Source: Enterobacteriaceae bacterium 4M9
GTDB lineage: Bacteria > Pseudomonadota > Gammaproteobacteria > Enterobacterales > Enterobacteriaceae
Length of the DNA stretch: 64,000 nucleotides
Reading direction: 5' to 3'
NCBI GenBank assembly: GCA_010092695.1
Contig: JAADJJ010000001.1
Location: forward strand, 248,001-312,000
A program made the position numbers and the translations under genes. The notes under the pieces were generated by a model. That model saw only the letters and a program-made list of their open reading frames with translations, made no database searches and was not told where the DNA came from. Below are positions 31,771 to 40,487 of the stretch, piece after piece (the first letter of the stretch is position 1; each line of letters opens with the position of its first letter).

Positions 31771-32865
31771 TCAGCCTCTGTGCGCTTTTATCCAGTCAGC
31801 AATAAAGCGTGCCGTCTGCTCCGGCTGGTTGATATCAACCAGCGGCAGTTCGCACCGGACAGCCACATCGCTTGCCAGTGCAATCACATGCTCATCCAGT
31901 TCCAGCTCGCTGACCTCATGCCCGCAGCCAGCCCGGTAAAGTACAATCTTCGCTACCGACTCATGCTTAAAGCCTTCTACCAGAATAACATCCAGAGTTG
32001 ATGCATCCATGCGGCTTGCCAGCCACAGCAGGTCAGGTTCTGCATTATCAGGTGTTTCCGTCATCAGCGCCCAGCGGCTCCCGCTGGCAACCAGCGTTTG
32101 CTCTGCACCGGCTTTACGTAGCTCGTAGCTGTCCTTGCCGGGTTTATCGACATCCATATCGTGGTGGGTGTGTTTTATCAGACCAGCACGTATGCCCATA
32201 TCACGCAGCAGAGGAATGACCTTTTTTAGTAGCGTTGTTTTCCCTGTTCCGCTCCAGGCGGCAATAGCCAGCAAAGGCACATCAGGTTTTTGCTGCCATT
32301 GCTGTAAATCGGCAGGCGTATTGACGTTAGCAAAGCATTCTTGTTTACCTGGGATTGTCAGAGCAACACCGCCCTGCTGGCGTAAAAACACCATGACGCG
32401 GCGTTCGCCGCTTGCCAGATATGCCTCCAGTGCGGGAGCGAGTCGGCGATTAACCAACGCAAGGGTTGGGTGAGCGCGCTCGCCATCGTTGACCCATACG
32501 GCAGGCGCATTACCGCGTGCCTGCCAGAGACACTCAGCCACATCTTCTGGAATCATCGGTGTGTCACAGGGACAAAACAGCAACCATTCGCTGTCCACGC
32601 TCTGCATTACGCTGAGCATACCCGCCAGTGGGCCTGGATAGCCAGGCAAGCTGTCGCTGACGATTTGCATGCCGCTGCGCTGATAGATGTCGAGATGGCG
32701 GTTTGCGCTAATAACCAACTGCCCAACCTGCGGTGCAAGCCTGTCAGAAACGTGCTTCCACAGCGGCTGGCCGTTAAGCATTAACAATCCCTTATCCCGA
32801 CCACCCATGCGGGTTGCCCGCCCCCCGGCCAGAATTACGCCGCAAACCGGCATCAGCTTCGTCAT
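31771..32865 (-). CDS. mobA: Fused molybdenum cofactor guanylyltransferase MobA / adaptor GTPase MobB
   Basis: A single 364-residue frame covers two proteins that are separate in E. coli. Residues 1-190 are MobA, which adds GMP to molybdopterin: the nucleotidyltransferase motif ILAGGRATRMGGRDKG and the PCDTPMIP segment are present. Residues about 197-364 are MobB, the GTP-binding adaptor: Walker A AAWSGTGKTTLL at 202-213, the KHTHHDMDVDKPGKDSYELR stretch and VEGFKHE. In E. coli, mobA ends and mobB begins at this junction. Here the frame reads straight through QQKPDVPLLA without a stop or a new start. Both catalytic halves look intact. Confidence 0.93.
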   Translation of the reverse strand: MTKLMPVCGVILAGGRATRMGGRDKGLLMLNGQPLWKHVSDRLAPQVGQLVISANRHLDIYQRSGMQIVSDSLPGYPGPLAGMLSVMQSVDSEWLLFCPCDTPMIPEDVAECLWQARGNAPAVWVNDGERAHPTLALVNRRLAPALEAYLASGERRVMVFLRQQGGVALTIPGKQECFANVNTPADLQQWQQKPDVPLLAIAAWSGTGKTTLLKKVIPLLRDMGIRAGLIKHTHHDMDVDKPGKDSYELRKAGAEQTLVASGSRWALMTETPDNAEPDLLWLASRMDASTLDVILVEGFKHESVAKIVLYRAGCGHEVSELELDEHVIALASDVAVRCELPLVDINQPEQTARFIADWIKAHRG

Positions 32866-32935
32866 GAGTATCGCCTCTTTTAATGTGGGATTGAGCCTGC
32901 TAACGTGTCACCTTCAGGATTTAAGGAGCACTACC

Positions 32936-33205
32936 ATGAAATGCAAACGACTTAATGAAGTTATCGAACTGCTTCAGCCTGCCTGGCAGCAGGAGCCGGA
33001 TCTCAACCTGATGCAATTTTTGCAGAAACTGGCGCAAGAGTCAGGTTTTACCGGCGATCTGGCCGATCTCACCGATGATATCCTGATCTATCATCTAAAA
33101 ATGCGCGGCTCTGCGAAGGACGAAGCAATTCCTGGTTTGAAGAAGGATTATGAAGAAGATTTCAAAACGGCGCTTCTGAAAGCACGCGGTGTGATTAAAG
33201 AGTAA
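32936..33205 (+). CDS. yihD: Conserved protein YihD
   Basis: An 89-residue conserved enterobacterial protein of unknown function, from the ATG at 32936 with a TAAGGAG ribosome-binding site. It begins MKCKRLNEVIELLQPAWQQ. It is small, soluble and charged, same length as E. coli YihD. An in-frame start further upstream (inside the mobA antisense) is ignored because it lacks conservation. It sits upstream of srkA. Confidence 0.93.
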   Translation: MKCKRLNEVIELLQPAWQQEPDLNLMQFLQKLAQESGFTGDLADLTDDILIYHLKMRGSAKDEAIPGLKKDYEEDFKTALLKARGVIKE

Positions 33206-33281
33206 AAGCTTGTAAGAGAATCCACAGTAAAGCGCATGAAATGTTATCCTTAGCGCCCAGAACCCCCTTTCGGACACTGGA

Positions 33282-34268
33282 ATGACGGTCAGCGCTTTTC
33301 ATTTTCAAACCTTAAACCCGGATACCATTCTTGATGCGCTGTTTGAGCAGGGCATTCGTGTGGATTCTGGTTTGACGGCGCTTAACAGCTACGAAAATCG
33401 TGTCTACCAGTTTATGGACGAAGCACGCCAGCGCTATGTGGTGAAATTTTATCGCCCAGGGCGCTGGGATGCGCAGCAGATTGAAGAAGAACATCAGTTT
33501 GCGCAGGAGTTGTTTGCTGATGAAGTGCCGCTTGCCGTCCCGCTTACCCTCAATGGCAAAACCTTGTTTGAGCACCAGGGGTTCCTGTTCGCGCTGTTCC
33601 CAAGCCTGGGTGGCCGTCAGTATGAGACGGATAGCCTTGATCAGATGGAATGGGTAGGCCGTTATCTGGGGCGCATCCATCAAACTGGCCGCCGACGCCT
33701 TTTCCAGCATCGCCCAACTATCGGGCTTGAGGAATATCTGCTGGAGCCGCGCGCACTGTTAGAACACGCCACACTCATCCCTTCGGCGCTGAAGCCATCA
33801 TTTTTAACATCTCTGGACGCGCTTATTGCCGCGGTAACTCCCCGTTGGGATGAGAATATCGTTACGCTGCGGCTGCACGGTGATTGCCATCCAGGCAATA
33901 TTCTGTGGCGCGACGGTCCGCTGTTTGTCGACCTTGATGATGCTCGCAATGGTCCTGCCGTGCAGGATCTCTGGATGCTGCTCAACGGCGACAGAGCGGA
34001 GCAGCGTATTCAGCTCGAAACAATTATTGAAGCCTATGAAGAGTTCTCAACGTTTGACGTTGCGGAGCTTGCGTATATTGAACCCCTGCGAGCTATGCGT
34101 ATGGTCTGGTATCTTGCCTGGATTGTGCGGCGCTGGGACGATCCGGCCTTTCCGGGAAGCTTCCCCTGGATACAGGATGAAGATTTCTGGCGAAGACAAA
34201 CTGCCACCTTTAATGAGCAGGTAAAGGTTCTTAATGAACCACCATTGCAACTTATACCGATGTATTAA
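33282..34268 (+). CDS. srkA: Stress response Ser/Thr kinase SrkA (YihE/RdoA)
   Basis: Protein kinase of the aminoglycoside-phosphotransferase fold that counters MazF-linked death in E. coli stress responses. It is 328 residues. The catalytic loop LRLHGDCHPGNILW (about residue 198-211) and the metal-binding LFVDLDDA follow the family pattern. It lies 25 bases before dsbA, with which it is cotranscribed in E. coli under Cpx control. Confidence 0.96.
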   Translation: MTVSAFHFQTLNPDTILDALFEQGIRVDSGLTALNSYENRVYQFMDEARQRYVVKFYRPGRWDAQQIEEEHQFAQELFADEVPLAVPLTLNGKTLFEHQGFLFALFPSLGGRQYETDSLDQMEWVGRYLGRIHQTGRRRLFQHRPTIGLEEYLLEPRALLEHATLIPSALKPSFLTSLDALIAAVTPRWDENIVTLRLHGDCHPGNILWRDGPLFVDLDDARNGPAVQDLWMLLNGDRAEQRIQLETIIEAYEEFSTFDVAELAYIEPLRAMRMVWYLAWIVRRWDDPAFPGSFPWIQDEDFWRRQTATFNEQVKVLNEPPLQLIPMY

Positions 34269-34293
34269 AGAGAAGTTCAGGAGAGAAAGTAAG

Positions 34294-34917
34294 ATGAAAA
34301 AGATTTGGTTGGCACTGGCGGGTATGATTCTGGCGTTCAGCGCCTCCGCCGCACAGTTCACCGACGGCAAGCAATACATCACTCTGGCAAAGCCGGTGCA
34401 GGGTGAGCCGCAGGTTCTGGAGTTCTTCTCATTCTACTGCCCGCACTGCTACCAGTTTGAGCATGTGCTGAATGTTTCTGGCAACGTGAAGAAAAAGCTG
34501 CCGGAAGGCGTCAAAATGACCAAGTACCACGTTGAGTTCCTGGGGCCGCTGGGTAAACAGCTGACTCAGGCGTGGGCGGTGGCCATGGCGCTGGGCGTGG
34601 AAGATAAAATCAGTGGGCCGATGTTTGATGGCATCCAGAAAACTCAGACGGTGAACAACGAAGCGGATGTTCGCAAAGTCTTCATCGACGCAGGCGTGAA
34701 GGGCGAAGAGTATGATGCGGCCTGGAATAGCTTTGTGGTGAAATCACTGGTTGCCCAGCAGGAAAAAGCCGCGGCCGACTTGCAGCTGCAGGGCGTTCCG
34801 GCAATGTTTGTTGATGGTAAATACCAGCTGAACCCGCAGGGTATGGACACCAACAACATGGATGCTTTTGTTCAGGAATATGCCAATACGGTGAAATTCC
34901 TGGTCGGTAAGAAGTAA
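34294..34917 (+). CDS. dsbA: Periplasmic thiol:disulfide oxidoreductase DsbA
   Basis: Main oxidant of cysteine pairs in secreted proteins. From the ATG at 34294 it is 207 residues: signal peptide MKKIWLALAGMILAFSASA (cleavage near residue 19), thioredoxin fold with active site CPHC at 49-52 and cis-proline loop GVPAMFV. A longer frame starting at 34234 lacks conservation. A terminator follows. Confidence 0.98.
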   Translation: MKKIWLALAGMILAFSASAAQFTDGKQYITLAKPVQGEPQVLEFFSFYCPHCYQFEHVLNVSGNVKKKLPEGVKMTKYHVEFLGPLGKQLTQAWAVAMALGVEDKISGPMFDGIQKTQTVNNEADVRKVFIDAGVKGEEYDAAWNSFVVKSLVAQQEKAAADLQLQGVPAMFVDGKYQLNPQGMDTNNMDAFVQEYANTVKFLVGKK

Positions 34918-34937
34918 TCCTGCCTGTCAGAAGTAAG

Positions 34938-34963
34938 AAAGCCGGTCACTGACCGGCTTTTTT
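34938..34963. terminator. Bidirectional terminator between dsbA and yihG
   Basis: Stem aaagccggtca/tgaccggcttt followed by T's on the plus strand and preceded by A's. The yihG stop codon (34946-34948) lies inside the stem, so both convergent genes use it. Confidence 0.85.
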
Positions 34964-35854
34964 GTATTCTTCCTTTATGGCTTCAAGCCTGTCATCCTTT
35001 TCAGCCCACAGCGTGTTCAGCCACTGCTGAAAGCGGCGCTTAAAATTCTTATCGTTAGCGTAATCACCGTGTAGCTCGTCAGTAATGGGCACCAGATTCA
35101 CGCGCACCACAATGCGCGTCAGGCGGCCGCACAGCATGTCGTAGAAAGGATTGTGTGTGTTTTGCGGGTAACACAGAGTCACATCCAGCAGCTTATCAAA
35201 CTGGCTGCCCAGCACGTTGAGCGCCATGGCGATACCTGCAGCTTTGGGAGCAAGAAGATGGCGAAACGGTGAGCGTGTTTGCTGGCGTTTTTCTTGCGTG
35301 AACCTGGAGCCTTCAACGAAGTTAACGATAGTTGTCGGCCAGATGCGAAACTTTTCACAGGACTTGCGGGTTGTTTCCACATCCCTACCGCGTTTTTCCG
35401 GGTGACGAATCAGGTAGCTGCGTGAATAGCGCTTCATAAAAGGCATATCAAGCGCCCAGCAGGCTAGTCCCATGAATGGCACCCACGCAAGCTGCTGTTT
35501 CAGGAAGTATTTATTAACCGGGATATGTTTACGCAACAGCACGCAAAGAATAACGATATCGGCCCAGCTTCTGTGGTTACAGATAAGCAGATACCAGTTT
35601 TTTTGACTGAGACCTTCCAGGCCTTCCACATCCCATTTTATCTGTGGGTTCAGGCGTAGCAGCAGTGCCAGTCCTTCACACCAGCAATACATCATGAAAT
35701 TGCAAAAGCGAGAAATCACACGCCAGATAGCGGGTACAGGCAGCAAAAGTTTTAACAAACCTGCCAGAATAATGGGAACTGAGCAGGCGACCGTCACCAG
35801 AATAGCAAGCGGAATGCTCAGAAATAATGTAAGCGTGGCGAGTAATCTCGACAT
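34946..35854 (-). CDS. yihG: Lysophospholipid acyltransferase-type protein YihG
   Basis: Inner-membrane acyltransferase of the PlsC/LPLAT family. It is 302 residues with N-terminal hydrophobic helices, the HX4D motif NHRSWADI (about residue 93-100) and the FVEGSRFT block. The E. coli homologue is implicated in phosphatidylglycerol acyl composition and motility. It is divergent from polA. Confidence 0.93.
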   Translation of the reverse strand: MSRLLATLTLFLSIPLAILVTVACSVPIILAGLLKLLLPVPAIWRVISRFCNFMMYCWCEGLALLLRLNPQIKWDVEGLEGLSQKNWYLLICNHRSWADIVILCVLLRKHIPVNKYFLKQQLAWVPFMGLACWALDMPFMKRYSRSYLIRHPEKRGRDVETTRKSCEKFRIWPTTIVNFVEGSRFTQEKRQQTRSPFRHLLAPKAAGIAMALNVLGSQFDKLLDVTLCYPQNTHNPFYDMLCGRLTRIVVRVNLVPITDELHGDYANDKNFKRRFQQWLNTLWAEKDDRLEAIKEEYKKAGQ

Positions 35855-36301
35855 AATGTTTCTTTTCAGATAATTAGCAAAAGCTAGCGTACGGGCGATT
35901 GAGTTAACAGGGCGCAGAGCTTAACAGAAAATGGTGCGCGATGATGACACTTAACGTCATTGGCTTTAAAATGCTGGCCCCTGGTACCGTTATTAATCAG
36001 CTCCGGTAACATAAGGACTTTTTATATCCACATTAATGTGAGATTTTCCCTGGAATATTTTCTCTCATAGCGTTTAGCTAACTAAATGAATTATATGAAA
36101 TAATTTATCATACATTCTTTCATTCCAGAAAGAGATCCCGATCACTCGTAATTTTGTACACAAAGTTATCCACAGCAATATATCTGTTACGATCCCTTAC
36201 GATCGGAATATCTTTCGCAGTTTCCCGGCAGAGCATTTCCTGTTTTAAGCCCGCCTGTGGCATCCTTTAGCCACAGACTGACAACCCAGGCACGGAACAT
36301 T
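35855..36301. promoter_or_regulatory. yihG-polA control region with DnaA box
   Basis: About 447 AT-rich bases between divergent yihG and polA with no gene. A perfect DnaA box TTATCCACA lies at 36166-36174, about 128 bases before the polA start. DnaA is known to stimulate polA in E. coli. Several GATC sites flank it. Confidence 0.6.
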
Positions 36302-39091
36302 ATGGCCCAGATCGCAGAAAACCCGCTTATCCTTGTTGATGGCTCCTCCTATCTTTATCGGGCGTATCACGCCTTTCCTCCGCTGACTAACAGCGCCGGT
36401 GAGCCGACAGGAGCGATGTATGGCGTGCTCAATATGCTGCGCAGCCTGCTGCTGCAGTACCAGCCAAGCCACGCCGCCGTGGTGTTTGATGCAAAAGGCA
36501 AAACGTTCCGCGACGAGCTGTTTGAAAGCTATAAGTCGCACCGTCCACCCATGCCGGACGATCTGCGCGCGCAGATTGAACCGCTGCACCAGATGGTCAA
36601 GGCAATGGGGCTACCGCTGCTTGCGGTCTCAGGTGTTGAGGCCGATGACGTCATCGGTACGCTGGCGCAGGAAGCCGAGCGTGCCGGGCGTCACGTGCTT
36701 ATCAGCACCGGCGATAAAGACATGGCGCAGCTGGTGACGCCAGCGGTGACGCTCATTAACACCATGAATAACACCATTCTGGGGCCAGAAGAGGTCGTCA
36801 GCAAATTCGGCGTACCGCCGGAGCTTATTATCGATTTCCTGGCGTTGATGGGGGATTCTTCAGATAACATTCCAGGCGTACCTGGCGTGGGTGAGAAGAC
36901 GGCGCAGGCGCTGTTGCAGGGATTAGGTGGTCTGGATGTGCTTTACGCGCAGCCTGAAAAAATCGCCGAGTTGAGCTTCCGTGGTGCTAAAACCATGGCC
37001 GCGAAACTGCAGCAGAACGAAGATATGGCCCGGCTTTCCTTCAAGCTTGCCACCATCAAAACCGACGTTGAGCTGGAGCTGACGTGCGAGCAACTGGAAG
37101 TGCAGCCGCCGCAGGCAAACGAGTTGCTGGACATGTTCCGCCGCTATGATTTCAAACGCTGGACGGCGGATGTTGAAGCGGGCACCTGGCTTCAGGCCAA
37201 AGGCACCAAAGCGGCAGCAGCGACAAAACCGGCTATTAACGTTGAGGCCAATGCCGCAGAAGAGCTCACCAGCGCGCTCTCTTATGAACATTACGTCACC
37301 ATTCTGGACGAGGAGACGCTCAAGTCCTGGATTGAGCGCCTGAAAAAAGCGCCGGTTATCGCGTTTGATACCGAAACCGACAGGCTTGATAACCATACGG
37401 CGAACCTGGTAGGTCTCTCTTTTGCCATTGAAGCTGGTCACGCGGCGTATGTGCCGGTTGGGCACGATTATCTCGACGCACCGGATCAGCTGGAGCTTAA
37501 CACCGTACTGGCGCTGCTTAAGCCGCTGCTGGAAGACGAGAGCGTGCGCAAAGTGGGTCAGAACCTGAAATACGATCGCGGCATTCTTGATAACTACGGT
37601 ATTGAGCTGCGCGGTATTGCGTTTGATACCATGCTCGAATCCTACATTCTCAACAGCGTAGCGGGCCGTCACGACATGGATAGCCTTGCCAGCCGCTGGC
37701 TCAATCACAAAACCATCTCGTTTGAAGAGATCGCCGGTAAAGGCAAGAAGCAGCTTACGTTTAACCAGATAGATCTTGAAACCGCGGGCCGTTACGCCGC
37801 TGAAGACGCCGACGTCACCTTGCAGTTGCATCTCAAAATGTGGCCACAACTTGAGCAGGAGAAAGGGCCGCTTCACGTTTTCCAGACTATCGAAATGCCG
37901 CTGGTGCCGGTGCTGTCGCGCGTTGAGCGCAACGGTGTGAAAATTGATCCGGCAGTGCTGCATGCGCACTCAGGAGAGTTGGCTGAGCGGCTGGTGGAGC
38001 TTGAGCAAAAGGCGCACGAACTGGCGGGCGAGCCGTTTAACCTCTCTTCACCTAAGCAGCTACAGACGATTCTGTTTGAAAAGCAGGGCATTAAGCCGTT
38101 GAAGAAAACGCCAGGTGGCGCGCCGTCAACGTCTGAAGAAGTGCTTGAAGAGCTGGCGCTGGACTATCCGCTGCCGAAAGTGATTCTGGAATATCGCGGG
38201 CTGGCGAAGCTCAAATCGACCTACACCGATAAGCTGCCGCTGATGATAAATGAGAAAACCGGGCGCGTGCATACGTCTTATCATCAGGCGGTGACCGCCA
38301 CCGGGCGTTTGTCATCGACGGAGCCGAACCTGCAAAACATCCCGGTGCGTAACGAAGAGGGCCGACGTATTCGTCAGGCGTTTATTGCACCTGAGGATTA
38401 CACCATTGTTGCGGCAGACTACTCACAGATTGAGCTGCGCATTATGGCGCACCTGTCGCGCGATAAAGGGTTATTGCAGGCTTTTGCCCAGGGCAAAGAT
38501 ATTCACCGTGCGACGGCTGCAGAAGTCTTTGGTCTGCCGCTGGACAGCGTGAGCAGCGAACAGCGCCGCAGTGCCAAAGCTATCAACTTTGGTCTTATCT
38601 ATGGCATGAGCGCGTTTGGGCTGTCGCGCCAGCTGAATATTCCGCGCAAAGAATCGCAGCGTTACATGGATCTCTACTTTGAGCGCTATCCGGGTGTGCT
38701 GGCCTATATGGAGCGCACGCGCCAGCAGGCAAAAGAACAGGGCTATGTGGAGACGCTGGACGGGCGCCGTCTGTGGCTGCCGGATATTACGTCCAGCAAC
38801 GCCGCACGTCGTGCGGGTGCAGAGCGTGCAGCGATTAACGCCCCAATGCAGGGCACGGCAGCAGATATCATCAAACGCGCCATGATAGCGGTGGACGCCT
38901 GGCTTGAGAAAGAGAAGCCGCGCGTGAAAATGATCATGCAGGTACACGATGAACTGGTGTTTGAAGTGCACAAAGACGACGTGGAAGCGGTGTCGCAAAA
39001 AATCCATGAACTGATGGAAGGCAGCATGACGCTTGATGTGCCGCTGCTGGTGGAAGTGGGCAGTGGTAAAAACTGGGGTGAAGCGCACTAA
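36302..39091 (+). CDS. polA: DNA polymerase I
   Basis: Repairs DNA and removes Okazaki primers. It is 929 residues from MAQIAENPLILVDGSS. Residues 1-320 are the 5' nuclease; about 325-520 the 3'-5' exonuclease with IAFDTETDRLD; the rest is the polymerase with motif A VAADYSQIELRIMAH, motif B RRSAKAINFGLIYGMS and motif C QVHDELVFEVH. An upstream in-frame start (36257) is not conserved. It is followed directly by spf. Confidence 0.98.
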   Translation: MAQIAENPLILVDGSSYLYRAYHAFPPLTNSAGEPTGAMYGVLNMLRSLLLQYQPSHAAVVFDAKGKTFRDELFESYKSHRPPMPDDLRAQIEPLHQMVKAMGLPLLAVSGVEADDVIGTLAQEAERAGRHVLISTGDKDMAQLVTPAVTLINTMNNTILGPEEVVSKFGVPPELIIDFLALMGDSSDNIPGVPGVGEKTAQALLQGLGGLDVLYAQPEKIAELSFRGAKTMAAKLQQNEDMARLSFKLATIKTDVELELTCEQLEVQPPQANELLDMFRRYDFKRWTADVEAGTWLQAKGTKAAAATKPAINVEANAAEELTSALSYEHYVTILDEETLKSWIERLKKAPVIAFDTETDRLDNHTANLVGLSFAIEAGHAAYVPVGHDYLDAPDQLELNTVLALLKPLLEDESVRKVGQNLKYDRGILDNYGIELRGIAFDTMLESYILNSVAGRHDMDSLASRWLNHKTISFEEIAGKGKKQLTFNQIDLETAGRYAAEDADVTLQLHLKMWPQLEQEKGPLHVFQTIEMPLVPVLSRVERNGVKIDPAVLHAHSGELAERLVELEQKAHELAGEPFNLSSPKQLQTILFEKQGIKPLKKTPGGAPSTSEEVLEELALDYPLPKVILEYRGLAKLKSTYTDKLPLMINEKTGRVHTSYHQAVTATGRLSSTEPNLQNIPVRNEEGRRIRQAFIAPEDYTIVAADYSQIELRIMAHLSRDKGLLQAFAQGKDIHRATAAEVFGLPLDSVSSEQRRSAKAINFGLIYGMSAFGLSRQLNIPRKESQRYMDLYFERYPGVLAYMERTRQQAKEQGYVETLDGRRLWLPDITSSNAARRAGAERAAINAPMQGTAADIIKRAMIAVDAWLEKEKPRVKMIMQVHDELVFEVHKDDVEAVSQKIHELMEGSMTLDVPLLVEVGSGKNWGEAH

Positions 39092-39243
39092 CTTAACTGC
39101 CCGGAATAAGGCATATTTTTTTGTAATTAAGCAACATGAACCATCGCTTTTTGTGATGGTTCTTCAAGTTATCGTTGCAAAAAGTGAAAAAAAACTACAA
39201 AAAGTGCTTTTTCGTCGGCAAAAAAGAGAGTAGAGTTAGCGGC

Positions 39244-39352
39244 GTAGGGTACAGAGGTAAGATGTTCTATCTTTCAGACCTTTTACTTCACGTAATCGGA
39301 TTTGGCTGAATATTTTAGCCGCCCCGGTCTTCACTGACCGGGGCGTTTTTTA
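39244..39352 (+). ncRNA. spf: Spot 42 small RNA
   Basis: 109 bases that align almost base for base with E. coli Spot 42, from GTAGGGTACAGAGGTAAGATG to the terminator hairpin GCCCCGGTC/GACCGGGGC plus T6. A -10 TAGAGT lies at 39231-39236. It base-pairs with catabolic mRNAs through Hfq and is repressed by CRP-cAMP in E. coli. Same place, between polA and engB. Confidence 0.97.
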
Positions 39353-39368
39353 TTGGGCGGCAGATAGC

Positions 39369-39391
39369 AAAACGCGCACTTTTTGTGCGCG
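39369..39391 (-). terminator. Terminator of engB
   Basis: Perfect stem cgcgcac/gtgcgcg with five-base loop (39373-39391), followed on the minus strand by TTTTGC. It lies 8 bases past the engB stop. Confidence 0.75.
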
Positions 39392-39398
39392 GGTGATG

Positions 39399-40040
39399 TT
39401 ACTCCGGGCTGCTTTGCGCTTCTTCCTCGACGACCGGCGTCAGGTCGTTAAACCACGTATCCAGCTTCTGGCGCAGCTTGTCCACGCCCAGTTTCTTCAG
39501 TGATGAAAATGCTTCTACCTGCACGTCGCCGTTAAAGGCAATCACCGCTTCGCGCACCATATTGAGCTGCGCTTTACGCGCGCCGGAAGCCAGCTTGTCG
39601 GCTTTGGTCAGCAGCACCAGAACGGAAATATTGCAATCCACTGCCCATTCAATCATCTGCTGATCGAGATCTTTAAGCGGATGGCGAATATCCATCAGCA
39701 CAACCAGCCCTTGCAGGCAATTGCGCATCTGCAAGTACTCACCCAGCGCACGTTGCCATTTGCGCTTCATCTCTTCCGGTACTTCTGCGTAGCCGTAGCC
39801 GGGAAGATCCACCAGACGTTTGCCGTCAGCGACCTGGAAAAGGTTAATAAGCTGGGTGCGGCCAGGTGTTTTACTGGTGCGAGCCAGGCCTTTCTGATTG
39901 GTCAGCGTGTTCAGCGCACTGGATTTGCCGGCGTTTGAACGCCCGGCAAAAGCGACTTCAATACCGGTATCGGCCGGAAGATGGCGGATATCCGGCGCGC
40001 TGGTCACAAAGTGCGTGAGCTGATAATTCCAGTTAGTCAA
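39399..40040 (-). CDS. engB: Ribosome biogenesis GTPase EngB (YihA/YsxC)
   Basis: Essential GTPase for 50S assembly. It is 213 residues with G1 GRSNAGKSS, TPGRTQLINLF, G3 DLPGYGYAEVP and G4 TKAD. The start is TTG at 40038-40040 (LTNWNYQLTHFV), matching the E. coli protein. The frame stays open for 40 codons upstream, but that part is not conserved. It is divergent from the secretion-system block. Confidence 0.95.
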   Translation of the reverse strand: MTNWNYQLTHFVTSAPDIRHLPADTGIEVAFAGRSNAGKSSALNTLTNQKGLARTSKTPGRTQLINLFQVADGKRLVDLPGYGYAEVPEEMKRKWQRALGEYLQMRNCLQGLVVLMDIRHPLKDLDQQMIEWAVDCNISVLVLLTKADKLASGARKAQLNMVREAVIAFNGDVQVEAFSSLKKLGVDKLRQKLDTWFNDLTPVVEEEAQSSPE

Positions 40041-40487
40041 AACGATTGTCTCCACAAGGATGGGGCATTGGGGAGGATTATACCTGAATGCCAATAAAAG
40101 ACGGCGTTTGCGCACGGCTAATACTGGCGTTACATACAAGTAAGGTCCTTTAAGGAGCAAGGTTGCGTCTCATTGCAGGGCGTTATGTCAGGTTTATCAG
40201 CAGGATGAGCATCGTTCAGGTACCAGAGTGGGCAAAGCGCTTTACTGAATGTACTGTGGCGGTTATCACCTGGAACGTTAACGCAATGCACGCGAGCGAG
40301 GGATGAGGCTGCTCAGTAACATGGTGCGCAGGATAAATACGGGGTTTATTTTTCTCCGCGAAACGTTTTATACACGGGTTTTTTACCCAGCCGCGGTAAA
40401 CCCGCTGTCTGTCACTCAGTACATTATCGCACTGCACGAAAGACATGCCCGGTACTACGGCGTGCAGTACCGGGGTGCATGGGAGAA
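40041..40487. other. Gap between engB and the accessory block
   Basis: About 447 bases, no gene recognised. It should hold the engB promoter. At 40448-40474 there is a perfect 9-bp inverted repeat (cccggtact/agtaccggg, 9-base loop) 14 bases past the end of the phosphodiesterase gene. It may be its terminator, though no clear U-run follows. This gap is the left boundary of the inserted block. Confidence 0.5.

Noticed and set aside
34234..34293. 20-residue N-terminal extension of DsbA
   Set aside because: It would hide the signal peptide; the ATG at 34294 gives a normal signal sequence and has AGGAGAG nearby.
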